DNA from: an archaeon
Lineage (GTDB): Archaea; Asgardarchaeota; Hermodarchaeia; Hermodarchaeales; Hermodarchaeaceae
Length of the DNA: 16,973 bases
Assembly: GCA_016550395.1 (NCBI GenBank)
Contig: JABXGY010000326.1
Span: 1 to 16,973 of the forward strand
Direction: 5' to 3'
This document shows, piece by piece, positions 8,001-14,163 of the stretch. A model generated the notes under the pieces. That model was not told the origin of the DNA. It ran no database searches and worked only from the letters and a program-made list of their open reading frames with translations. The position numbers and the translations under genes were made by a program. The stretch's first letter is position 1; each line of letters starts with the position of its first letter.

Positions 8001-9953
8001 AAGATACTGCGATTTGTGAAATCGTTCCTCAATCTCAGCAATTGGCAGCCTATAGAAATCAGCAATGGATAATTTCTCTCCATCGAATTCAACTTGTGCG
8101 GATAACACTTCGTTATTGAATCGTTGTCCTTCACAATCCGAACAAGGAATCCAAATCGACGGTAAATACCGCATCTTCACCTCACTAGCACCAATTCCTT
8201 TGCACTTGGGGCAAGCACCCTCAGGTCGATTAAAAGAAAAGTGCGACTTAGATAACCCTGTGGCTTCCGCGTAAAGATCCCGAATTATCTCTGATAGCTT
8301 CGTATATGTTGCTGGGTTAGAACGCGGATTACGTCCTATAGGGCTTTGATCCACCATGACAGGTTTGATACTTGGACCTTCAATACTGTCACACCCTATT
8401 GGCTTCTTCTCCTTCAAGGAGGGCACCAGGACATGCTCAATGAGCGTACTTTTACCAGACCCAGAAACTCCTGTGATGACAGTTAATCGACCTATTGGAA
8501 TTTCTACATCAATATTATGTAGGTTATGCTGATTTGCTTTTTTTACACTAATGAATTTATCAGGTGGGGGGCGAGATTCGAGAGTCATTACCCGGTCTCG
8601 AAGACTGAAATATCGTCCAGTTGCGGTTTCAGCCTTCCATAATTTCGCTGGTGAACCCGAAAAGATGACTTCGCCTCCTTGTTTGCCAGCACCGGGTCCC
8701 AGATCTATAGCATGATCCGCAGAGGCAGCAGCGAGCCGGTCATGTTCAACAAAAATCACTGGACCTGATAAATCTCGAAATGCAGGAAGGAACCGTGAAA
8801 CATCTGCAGGATGCTGACCAATCGTTGGCTCATCGAGAACATGTAGGATATCCTCTAATCGGCTAGATAATGAAATCGCAAGTCTAACTCTTTGAGACTC
8901 GCCTCGAGATAAGGTGGGCGCCGACCGATTCAGAGTAATGTATCCAAGTCCCACTTGTTTAAGTGCGTCAAGACGTCGTTGAATCTCAAAGCTTAACCGA
9001 TTCGCTGTGGAGGGAAGATTTACATTCAAAAACAGGTTATGGGCTTCATCAACAGAAAGACAAAGTAGTTCAGTGAACCGCATCCCCTCCCATCGCACAG
9101 ATGAAGCCTGCGGATGCATTCCTGTATTATCACACCGCTTACACCCTTTCCCTTTACAATACGGGCATGTTTGATTGAAATGCGTTGGTTCCAAATCCCG
9201 GAATCCAGTAGCACAAACACTACAGATTTGTGTCGTTGCTAGAGTCACATCAAGATTTTGACCCCGAGCTCGAACAGCTCCCGCACCTAACGCTGTAGCC
9301 TGCCGAGTGAAATTTCTAATATCCTTTACAGACGTTGACTTGTCGATTTCCCCTATCTTAACTTCAATCGAATGAGCTTCAAGTGGATCAAGAGGATCAC
9401 CATCCCACTCACCACCATCAATGATAAGCGAATTCTGGTCAAACTCGTCATTCAAAATCCTAAGGAGTGTTCTATGGCTTCCTTTCACCTTCCGCACCAA
9501 GGGTGCATATACTCGTACCAGTTTCTTTTTACCAAGAACGTTTAGTTGCCAAACGATTTCATCCTCGGATAACACACTCAAAGGTGTCCCACACTGCAAA
9601 CAATGGCGTACTCCAAAATTCGAATATAAGAGACGAAAGAAAGGATGTAATCCAGATGCTGATGCAAGGATGGATGCCGGATTTCGATTTAAGAGGTTTT
9701 GACCAACTGCAATGGTAGGAACCATTCCAGTGATTGTTTCAACCTTCGCTTGGGCAAGACGTTGCCCACCACGACCATAAGAGAAGACATCTAAAAAGCG
9801 TCTATGAGCCTCATGATACAATGTATCAAAAACAAGAGAGGTTTTCCCTGATCCAGAGACACCTGTAACCACAGTAAGTCCGTCACCAAACTGAACATCT
9901 ATGTCTTTGAGGTTGTGTTCCTTTGCACCCTTGACACGGATGTCCATGAGCAT
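5019..9953 (-). CDS. Giant UvrA-like protein with four ABC ATPase domains (tandem UvrA pseudo-dimer)
   Basis: 1,644 residues against about 940 for ordinary UvrA, because two UvrA-like units are fused (about 1-800 and 810-1644). Walker A sites are at 31-38, 495-502, 839-846 and 1347-1354. Signatures are LSRGE (348-352), LSGGE (683-687), LSAGE (1186-1190) and LSGGE (1531-1535). Walker B Asp-Glu pairs are at 374-375, 710-711, 1212-1213 and 1558-1559. Switch histidines are 404, 743, 1245 and 1591. All four ATPases therefore look catalytic. Zinc fingers: Cys244/247/263/266, 581/584/604/607, 950/953/974/977 and 1441/1444/1464/1467. Unit 1 keeps a UvrB-binding-like segment (about 140-240) but lacks the insertion domain; unit 2 is the reverse. 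UvrA loads UvrB on damaged DNA, but no uvrB or uvrC is in view, so repair or an ABC-type protection role stays open. GGGA (plus 9956-9959) is two bases from ATG 9953 and eight from ATG 9947, favouring the second. Confidence 0.93.
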   Translation of the reverse strand: MLMDIRVKGAKEHNLKDIDVQFGDGLTVVTGVSGSGKTSLVFDTLYHEAHRRFLDVFSYGRGGQRLAQAKVETITGMVPTIAVGQNLLNRNPASILASASGLHPFFRLLYSNFGVRHCLQCGTPLSVLSEDEIVWQLNVLGKKKLVRVYAPLVRKVKGSHRTLLRILNDEFDQNSLIIDGGEWDGDPLDPLEAHSIEVKIGEIDKSTSVKDIRNFTRQATALGAGAVRARGQNLDVTLATTQICSVCATGFRDLEPTHFNQTCPYCKGKGCKRCDNTGMHPQASSVRWEGMRFTELLCLSVDEAHNLFLNVNLPSTANRLSFEIQRRLDALKQVGLGYITLNRSAPTLSRGESQRVRLAISLSSRLEDILHVLDEPTIGQHPADVSRFLPAFRDLSGPVIFVEHDRLAAASADHAIDLGPGAGKQGGEVIFSGSPAKLWKAETATGRYFSLRDRVMTLESRPPPDKFISVKKANQHNLHNIDVEIPIGRLTVITGVSGSGKSTLIEHVLVPSLKEKKPIGCDSIEGPSIKPVMVDQSPIGRNPRSNPATYTKLSEIIRDLYAEATGLSKSHFSFNRPEGACPKCKGIGASEVKMRYLPSIWIPCSDCEGQRFNNEVLSAQVEFDGEKLSIADFYRLPIAEIEERFHKSQYLSEIKRESGLRILKALNDVGLGYLELGQPSPTLSGGEAQRVKLTKFLGRNKLTNQIIILDEPSTGLHPQDLDGLLTVLDRLVRHGATIVIVEHNSDFIRAADWIIDLGPGAGPAGGQVLYAGPLNNLFEVKSSVTGSALKDELKVQPQKASKYVATPLIPSINIRNAQANNLQGIDVDIPKGSLTVITGVSGSGKSSLINDILQTEARRRYLETLSMYERQGVKESAEAPVDSITGLGVTLTVAPHRAHLWTHIPQFTRRNTVGALTEISFHLANLLASLGKRKCLNCGSQMQRKTKWVCLECDLTAPFAKPQHFSSAHWTSSCEKCNGLGVLHLPQPEKLIVHPDKPLCAGAMWSPGYWPKTYLCKDQPIIPELGKQYGFDPFKTPWNKMSKKAQDVFFYGDGRTYKFTYISKSTGKWKGKERQTTWTWRGFYREDSWIFDWDIHGTYTKQVQCPECQGAGLRPEFLAVTLQDKNMHELSEMPLIELEKLIKRIPLPATDIPLLETSLQIIRKRLRFLRQVGIGYLHLNRPTGTLSAGEAQRIQLASLLGNGLTSLTILVDEPSRGMHPSELEALLQALQELRDEGNTVIVVEHDLLLIRAADYVLDLGPGAGINGGKLVAQGKPADIIKAQTITGKWLQADQQKKLSRKVGLHEWMTTAQRRQPQDWMVINGARANNLRGEKVRIPLGTLTGVCGVSGSGKSTLLIDTIGRALVKQVHSSSFAREPLEAGEYDSISSQPKRTLLVDQSRRGIRSPASFLGLLKPLVQIFSDSDDAEALGVSKKDLSKPCSACKGRGILRIDMGFLPNEFVECETCKGTGYRPEAWEIRVKGVSLPEINGMTLDEVYELFKEEKRIAEPLKIVQQVGLGYLVWKQRAYTLSGGEVQRLKIAKELIKRTSTQTMYILDEPTVGLHMDDVARLAGVLHRLVDVGHSVVVVEHHPHLLATCDWIIELGPIGGPDGGKVIATGTPEKIITQDTPTAPYLREVMEVKS

Positions 9954-9977
9954 CTTCCCTGGATAGTATTATGCGGA

Positions 9978-9984
9978 CTATAAA
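9978..9984 (-). promoter_or_regulatory. TATA box of the UvrA-like operon
   Basis: On the minus strand this reads TTTATAG. Its centre is about 28 bp upstream of ATG 9953 and 34 bp upstream of ATG 9947, the spacing expected for an archaeal promoter giving a leaderless or very short-leader transcript. Its upstream three bases overlap the 24-bp palindrome at 9982-10005. Confidence 0.5.
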
Positions 9985-10005
9985 TTTTTACAATTGTAAA
10001 AATTT
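9982..10005. promoter_or_regulatory. 24-bp perfect palindrome, probable operator in the divergent promoter
   Basis: A perfect two-fold symmetric sequence with no spacer, whose centre reads TTTTTACAATTGTAAAAA. It contains TACAATTGTA, which fits TACANNTGTA, the operator consensus of CopY/BlaI/MecI-type winged-helix repressors. It overlaps the TATA box of the UvrA-like operon (9978-9984) and ends 11 bp before the TATA box of the SLOG gene (10017-10023). A dimer bound here would compete with TBP on the minus side and could affect both directions. No regulator of that family is encoded in the window, so it would act in trans. Confidence 0.6.
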
Positions 10006-10016
10006 TCTTTTGAACC

Positions 10017-10023
10017 TATAAAA
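10017..10023 (+). promoter_or_regulatory. TATA box of the SLOG-domain gene
   Basis: TATAAAA, the best TATA match in the intergenic region. Transcription would begin near 10045, leaving a leader of about 30 nt to ATG 10077 or about 65 nt to ATG 10110. Confidence 0.5.
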
Positions 10024-10076
10024 CCAAAGAGACCACTTTAAAAGTAATTGACGAATCTAGGGAAAACCTAAACAAC

Positions 10077-10610
10077 ATGAAAAGCAAGAAAAAACATAAA
10101 GGGATACTCATGGATTTACCTCTCTCCTCTGATAGTAAGAAGCTGCTACTTATGGGCAGTAAGGCGTTCGAAAACCGGAAATTACCAATTGAGGTGACAC
10201 AGCGTATCGATACCGCAATAGGTCAGGGAATGATCATCATTGTGGGAGAAGCCCATGGAGCGCCACGACTCTACCAAGATTACCTGAACACAAAAGGCTA
10301 TGAGAACGTCATTGTGGGCCATGCAAAGAGCCTGCGGTATAACGCGGGGAACTGGACTGCTATCCAGTACGGTCAGGATCTCAAGGAACGTGAACGCAAC
10401 ATGATTGAGGATTGCGATGAAGCCATCGTTATTTGGATGAATAAAAGCGGTGTGATTGCCCAGAATCTAGAGCGGTTGAAGAGATTGGGGAAACCAACTT
10501 TTCTTTACGAATGCTATAGCCATACTCACGAGGTAAGCGCTGGTCCTTTAGATCCCACCCGGATATATGATCAGTATTTTGACTGGAAATTACAAAAGAA
10601 AAAACCTTGA
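10077..10610 (+). CDS. SLOG-domain (YspA/cpYpsA-like) nucleotide-binding protein
   Basis: 177 residues from the first ATG, or 166 from Met12 (ATG 10110). Met12 has the better ribosome site (GGGAT within AAAGGGATACTC), whereas the first ATG has only a distant GGGA. Motifs in order: GSKAFENR (27-34), glycine-rich IIIVGEAHGAPRLY (53-66), YGQDLKERERNMI (98-110) and DEAIVIWMNKSGV (114-126), then LGKPTFLYEC (137-146). This is the Rossmannoid SLOG order seen in YspA-type proteins (G-S/R-x-F, VGGARGAD, RN-x-M, substrate-loop G). SLOG domains bind or process nucleotides and nucleotide-derived signals, and are often found in stress and conflict systems. It diverges from the UvrA-like operon across a palindromic operator, suggesting shared regulation. 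The substrate is unknown. No fused effector or membrane segment is seen. Confidence 0.72.
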   Translation: MKSKKKHKGILMDLPLSSDSKKLLLMGSKAFENRKLPIEVTQRIDTAIGQGMIIIVGEAHGAPRLYQDYLNTKGYENVIVGHAKSLRYNAGNWTAIQYGQDLKERERNMIEDCDEAIVIWMNKSGVIAQNLERLKRLGKPTFLYECYSHTHEVSAGPLDPTRIYDQYFDWKLQKKKP

Positions 10611-10633
10611 TTATTAAGAAACTAAAGTCACAC

Positions 10634-10668
10634 AACCTAATCGTTGAGGGAAACTTAACCTAATCGTT
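10634..10668 (+). repeat. 12-bp direct repeat upstream of the small PH-like gene
   Basis: AACCTAATCGTT occurs at 10634-10645 and again at 10657-10668, exact in both copies and offset by 23 bp, close to two helical turns. It lies between the SLOG stop codon and the TATA-like element at 10692-10700, so a regulator site is possible. Confidence 0.5.
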
Positions 10669-10691
10669 ACTATGGGTATTCTTGGTTTATG

Positions 10692-10700
10692 TTTTAAATA
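10692..10700 (+). promoter_or_regulatory. TATA-like element of the small PH-like gene
   Basis: TTTTAAATA, centred about 39 bp upstream of ATG 10735. Transcription would start near 10722, immediately before the GGGGAT ribosome site at 10723-10728. This supports ATG 10735 over the upstream in-frame ATG at 10672. Confidence 0.45.
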
Positions 10701-10734
10701 TCAATGCAGAAACGTCGTCGTTGGGGATATCATT

Positions 10735-11181
10735 ATGTCCGAACATCTCTACATTCCAGTAGATCAACTAAATCCTGGTTTCCAGCAACTCATTCCTGGT
10801 GGAGCGAGCATTCTGTATACAACTCGCGCTGAAGTCCTGAAACGGGGCTTTGGTGCCCATAAGAAGAGTGGCTTTGTCGTCATAACTGATCAGGGAATCG
10901 CTTTTCACGCAGCCAAAACGGGGCTCTTTGATGTCAGTTTGGTTTCAATGGCTTCTGGTGCACTTGCAGGGTTCATTCCCTGGGCAAATATCCAAAAACT
11001 GGGTAACTATAAAGACAAAATCCAGGTAAAACACACACTCACTGATAATCCGAAGAAGAAACTTGAATGGTTCTTCAAATGTGAACGATGCAAAGATCAG
11101 GGTGAAGAGAAAAGGGAGTTCGAAGCTCGCAAAAAAGGCTTTGGTCCCTTCGTTGAAACTCTCTACAAACAGAACAAGTAA
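10735..11181 (+). CDS. Small hypothetical protein, possible PH-like fold with a Cys pair
   Basis: 148 residues from ATG 10735, which has GGGGAT six bases upstream. The reading frame opens 63 bp earlier at ATG 10672, but that extension would contain the TATA-like element and shows no protein-like character. I do not recognise the family with certainty. The middle reads as a run of short beta strands with a serine/glycine-rich loop: KSGFVVITDQGIAFHA (about 44-59), then SMASGALAGFIPWANIQKLG (about 71-90). This resembles bacterial PH-like (YokE/bPH type) domains that read 'expressed in this tissue' style strand-turn-strand repeats. A single CERC motif lies near residue 116, in a charged Lys/Glu-rich segment, and could bind metal in a dimer. 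There is no signal or membrane segment. It follows the SLOG gene on the same strand but appears to have its own promoter and ends at a hairpin terminator. Confidence 0.65.
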   Translation: MSEHLYIPVDQLNPGFQQLIPGGASILYTTRAEVLKRGFGAHKKSGFVVITDQGIAFHAAKTGLFDVSLVSMASGALAGFIPWANIQKLGNYKDKIQVKHTLTDNPKKKLEWFFKCERCKDQGEEKREFEARKKGFGPFVETLYKQNK

Positions 11182-11195
11182 TCAATCCGAATCGT

Positions 11196-11241
11196 GCTAG
11201 AGGACTAGAAGAATCGCTTCTAGCCTCTAACTTTTGTTTTT
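11196..11241 (+). terminator. Hairpin plus T-tract terminator
   Basis: Stem arms at 11196-11211 and 11217-11231 pair through CTAGAAG and TAGAGG, with one bulged A and a five-base loop, followed by TTTTGTTTTT (11232-11241). It sits 14 bp after the small PH-like gene. The T-tract is on the plus side only, so it mainly serves that transcript; the hairpin could also mark the end of the convergent DUF3788 message. Confidence 0.75.
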
Positions 11242-11251
11242 ATTACAATAT

Positions 11252-11704
11252 TTAATCAAGTTTCTTAGGCTTACGTTTGATAGCAATTAGTTTTTTTAAA
11301 TCCTCGAAAGTGGTCAAATCCATCACTCTTATCCACAACCATTTACCATCATGCAACTTCTTGGTATTTTGGAATACGTCCAAAATGGCTGGTAAGAACT
11401 CAGACTCTTTGGCAGAAAACTTGTCAATCTCTTTCTTTCCATACACGATAAGGAAGCTGAAACTGTTTCTTTCAGGAAAGAGAGATACAATTGTGCGTCC
11501 ACTCTTTCGATATCGGACCACCCACCCATACCTATCCCCATAATATATGGTTTCAGTCAACAGATCGTAACGAGTCTCCAAGTATTTTTTCAACTGCTTC
11601 CACGCTGTAATTGCATCCGTATCAGACATGAATGAAATGATGTCCCTTTCTGAGGGTTCTTGGGTCCTATCAAACATTCGTTGATGAGTCTCATGCTCTG
11701 TCAT
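11252..11704 (-). CDS. DUF3788-family protein
   Basis: 150 residues, the normal length for this family. Recognised from RTQEPSERDI (13-22), the aromatic strand pair YYGDRYGWVVRYRKSGRT (54-71), LFPERNSFSFLIVYGKKE (75-92) and the closing KWLWIRVMDLTTFEDLKKLI (121-140). The function is unknown. The fold suggests a small soluble domain with an aromatic pocket, somewhat like ligand-binding domains of the GyrI class, but that is inference. The ATG start has GGGA five bases upstream (plus 11710-11713). A TATA-like ATATATTTT (plus 11726-11734) is centred 26 bp upstream, so the mRNA may be nearly leaderless. It is monocistronic, divergent from the BtrH-like gene and convergent with the small PH-like gene. 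Confidence 0.8.
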   Translation of the reverse strand: MTEHETHQRMFDRTQEPSERDIISFMSDTDAITAWKQLKKYLETRYDLLTETIYYGDRYGWVVRYRKSGRTIVSLFPERNSFSFLIVYGKKEIDKFSAKESEFLPAILDVFQNTKKLHDGKWLWIRVMDLTTFEDLKKLIAIKRKPKKLD

Positions 11705-11725
11705 TGAATTCCCTGCCAGATTACC

Positions 11726-11734
11726 AAAATATAT
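11726..11734 (-). promoter_or_regulatory. TATA box of the DUF3788 gene
   Basis: On the minus strand this reads ATATATTTT, centred about 26 bp upstream of the ATG at 11704, standard archaeal spacing for a leaderless or nearly leaderless message. Confidence 0.45.
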
Positions 11735-11831
11735 GATACTTATGATTTGAATTGATATACCAGAAAAGAAATCAATGTTTCATAAAATGGTTCCCTTCCG
11801 GGGCTAAGAGATTAAAAGATTCTATCTCTCG

Positions 11832-11840
11832 TATTAAAAG
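11832..11840 (+). promoter_or_regulatory. TATA-like element of the BtrH-like gene
   Basis: TATTAAAAG, centred about 28 bp upstream of the GTG at 11864, which lacks a Shine-Dalgarno; a leaderless transcript would fit. A second ATTAAAAGA copy lies at 11811-11819, in direct orientation 22 bp upstream. Confidence 0.4.
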
Positions 11841-11863
11841 AATAGTTAGAATGGTAGTTTTGT

Positions 11864-13195
11864 GTGATAGTTGAAGATTATTCTCAGTTTGGTGCAACCG
11901 AGCGAACTGCTGGCGCATTACGCAATATTTTGGACCATCTAGGCGTTATCGCATCACATAGTGGTGAACCGTTCACGGAAGCTCTGCTCATGGGCATTGG
12001 TGGTGGGTTAGGTGCTGAATATGCGACCTGGGCCTTCAAAGGAATTGATCCATCACGCCCCCCGAAAAGCCAACTCTATCTCCGCTATCATCACGTCAAG
12101 AATTACATCGAGAAAAAAGAAGAGACATTATTACAGAAAATAGCTACTCGGATTGGCACTCCTCTCACAGTGAAAGAAACAACGAGTCGGGAACGGGCAG
12201 ACCAATTTCTCCACCAATCACTCCAATCAGGCAACCCAGTGATGGTCCAACTTTCTATTTGGCATTCAATTTATTCCCGTCAAGAAGTGAATTACCGCTA
12301 CCATAATAACCGTAAATTCTATCCACCATTACTATACGACGAATATGTCTCGTTTCTTCCTTACTATTCACTCCCATATCCATGGATCTCAGGACATTTT
12401 GCTACCGTTTACGGAATTGACGAGGATAGCAATCAAGTCTATCTGACCGACTACAGTAACCGACCTCACACCCTCAGTCTCCACCAATTCACCGATTCAC
12501 GGAGTATCATTAAAGGTTGGAAAAATGCCGCATATACCATTACTGTCCCACAAACGAAACCAAACCTAGTGAAAGCTATTCGTCTTGGTATCCACGACTC
12601 CACCGAGAGCCTTCTTCATGAAAAAACTGTCATCTCTGGCGCCCACCTTCGCGTTGAAGCTTGGAAGGCCATGGCAACCATGATTGGTGATTTTGATGGA
12701 AAACGCGGGTGGCTCGCCCTCTTCAAAGAACCCTGGCAACTCTACGATACTCTCACTCGTCTCCATGCTCAAATCGCCTTCCATAATAGTGACGGCGGCG
12801 CACTCCGCTCCTCCTACGCTGATTTCTTAGAAGAAGCAAGCAATATCCTGAAGAAACCCACTCTCAAACAAATAGCCCACCAATTCTCCGAAATCGGTAT
12901 CATGTGGGACGAAATCAGCACAACAGCCCTCAATGACAACATCCCTGAATTGCTAAGCACCCGAAAAGCAGCCCTTAAGTGGCATAACACCTTCAAAGTC
13001 CAGGGGAGTGCTGCATCTCAATCCCTTGACAATCTAAGCAAAAAAATTCAAGGAATCCGATCCACCTTCACCAAAGAACTACCACTCACACAGCGTGAAC
13101 TTCTCACATTGCTTGAAGAATTGAGTATCCGGTTTCATGAGGTGTATGAAGCTGAAAAAGCTGCACTTCAAGCTTTGCACACCATAATGAAATGA
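11864..13195 (+). CDS. BtrH_N/DUF4872-like protein lacking any cysteine
   Basis: 443 residues from a GTG start. An in-frame TAG at 11855 limits any upstream extension. The N-terminal domain resembles BtrH_N, the papain-like acyltransferase/peptidase-type domain named after butirosin BtrH: GALRNILDHLG (17-27), then EALLMGIGGGLGAEY (39-53), and a DUF4872-like remainder. The late core strands SGHFATVYGIDEDSNQVYLTDYSN (176-199) match the papain-like His/Asp region (His178, Asp196). In relatives I recall an H-C pair a few residues before the A-L-R-N motif; here those positions are Glu13-Arg14, and the protein has no cysteine at all. A cysteine-nucleophile reaction is therefore excluded as encoded. 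It may be a binding or scaffolding form, or use another nucleophile. The C-terminal third is mostly helical (about 385-440). The codons are C-ending compared with most neighbours. Confidence 0.7.
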   Translation: MIVEDYSQFGATERTAGALRNILDHLGVIASHSGEPFTEALLMGIGGGLGAEYATWAFKGIDPSRPPKSQLYLRYHHVKNYIEKKEETLLQKIATRIGTPLTVKETTSRERADQFLHQSLQSGNPVMVQLSIWHSIYSRQEVNYRYHNNRKFYPPLLYDEYVSFLPYYSLPYPWISGHFATVYGIDEDSNQVYLTDYSNRPHTLSLHQFTDSRSIIKGWKNAAYTITVPQTKPNLVKAIRLGIHDSTESLLHEKTVISGAHLRVEAWKAMATMIGDFDGKRGWLALFKEPWQLYDTLTRLHAQIAFHNSDGGALRSSYADFLEEASNILKKPTLKQIAHQFSEIGIMWDEISTTALNDNIPELLSTRKAALKWHNTFKVQGSAASQSLDNLSKKIQGIRSTFTKELPLTQRELLTLLEELSIRFHEVYEAEKAALQALHTIMK

Positions 13196-13247
13196 AACGA
13201 AGAAATCGTTCAAGGCAATAAGATAATGAAACGGAAATAAGGTCAAT

Positions 13248-14141
13248 TTACCTCTCTTTAGGAACACCTAGATCCCAGCCGTATCGATCGTAGAGCACAA
13301 TGACAATTAAACCCACTACAATGCCTACAGAAAGGAGAACTACAATCTCTAAAGGAATCAGTGGAGATGAAGGTACAGTAATCGTTTCATTGAAAGTTGC
13401 CTTCACATAGTTGAACCCTCCAATAGACCCAGGATAAGAACTATTCCCTACGATATGGAGTTGGATTTTCGCAACGGGGGTTTGAAAGCTTCCACTCATA
13501 AGTTGTCTTCCATTCCAGTACACCGTCATATGATCAGGTGTGCCATCTAACATGAGCTTCCAGGTCATCCATAAGCCCATATGTGGCCACATCCATGCGG
13601 CCCCTCCATAAGCGGTTCGAAGATACCGTTGGGTGTCATTATAACAGTCATCATAGAATCCCCATTCACCTGCAACGCTTCCCGATGCGCTAAGGAGTCG
13701 AAATAGCGTGATCAGCACATCTTCATTCAATTCTTCCTCCCAGCCAATTTCCGTTTCAACCCTGAATCTAGTGTAATTTGTGGGAAGTGTAAAGGTGAAA
13801 TCCCAGCCAGTAAACTGGGAGAGAGGTCCATCTGAACCTCCAATTACGGAATGCAACCAGTTGTCATCAGAAAACCAGGGACCAGATTGATAACTAAAAT
13901 TCGGTAAATTCACGCTTGTAGGAACCCAGGCACTTTCATTAAGACTTGAAAAATCTTCGAGAACACGAAAGGTTTTCACCGGTTCATAATTTGGTGTTGG
14001 ACTCCAAGAATACGGTTCAGCAATCGAGGATGCTGTTAAGCTGCATATAACCAAAATCATCACAATCAGTCCTTGACGACCTAGCCTCCAAATCAAGGCA
14101 GTCAACAGAAATCCCCCATTCTCCATATGAACACTTTTCAC
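13248..14141 (-). CDS. Membrane-anchored surface protein with a lectin-like beta domain
   Basis: 297 residues from GTG (an in-frame ATG, Met6, is an alternative). A hydrophobic stretch at about 23-41 is a signal peptide or anchor, ending near ASSIA. A single C-terminal membrane helix (about 264-284) is followed by a short charged tail, so most of the chain should lie outside the cell. The outer domain is rich in aromatic beta strands and resembles concanavalin-like/laminin-G-like jelly rolls (WDFTFTLPTNYTRFRVETEIGW region, 113-134; MTVYWNGRQLMSGSF, 205-219); this is a fold impression only. Six N-X-S/T sequons (Asn68, 81, 122, 168, 233, 251) all lie between the two hydrophobic segments. It may bind glycans or form part of the cell surface. 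A TATA-like TTTTATGG (plus 14164-14171) is about 27 bp upstream of the GTG. It is convergent with the BtrH-like gene. Confidence 0.7.
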   Translation of the reverse strand: MKSVHMENGGFLLTALIWRLGRQGLIVMILVICSLTASSIAEPYSWSPTPNYEPVKTFRVLEDFSSLNESAWVPTSVNLPNFSYQSGPWFSDDNWLHSVIGGSDGPLSQFTGWDFTFTLPTNYTRFRVETEIGWEEELNEDVLITLFRLLSASGSVAGEWGFYDDCYNDTQRYLRTAYGGAAWMWPHMGLWMTWKLMLDGTPDHMTVYWNGRQLMSGSFQTPVAKIQLHIVGNSSYPGSIGGFNYVKATFNETITVPSSPLIPLEIVVLLSVGIVVGLIVIVLYDRYGWDLGVPKER

Positions 14142-14163
14142 AATTTAATATTTTCATAGTGCT

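Noticed and set aside
5019..9953. Canonical excision-repair uvrA
   Set aside because: The protein is twice normal length with divided accessory domains, and no uvrB or uvrC is in the window, so the symbol is withheld.
10672..10734. Upstream ATG giving a 21-residue longer PH-like protein
   Set aside because: The extension overlaps a TATA-like element and has no ribosome site, whereas ATG 10735 has GGGGAT at good spacing.
11851..11875. ATG at 11851 as the start of the BtrH-like gene
   Set aside because: It is in a different frame and reaches a stop after seven codons; a frameshift would be needed, with no gain in conserved sequence.
13196..13247. Terminator in the gap between the convergent BtrH-like and surface-protein genes
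   Set aside because: Only a five-base stem (AACGA/TCGTT) and no T-tract are present.
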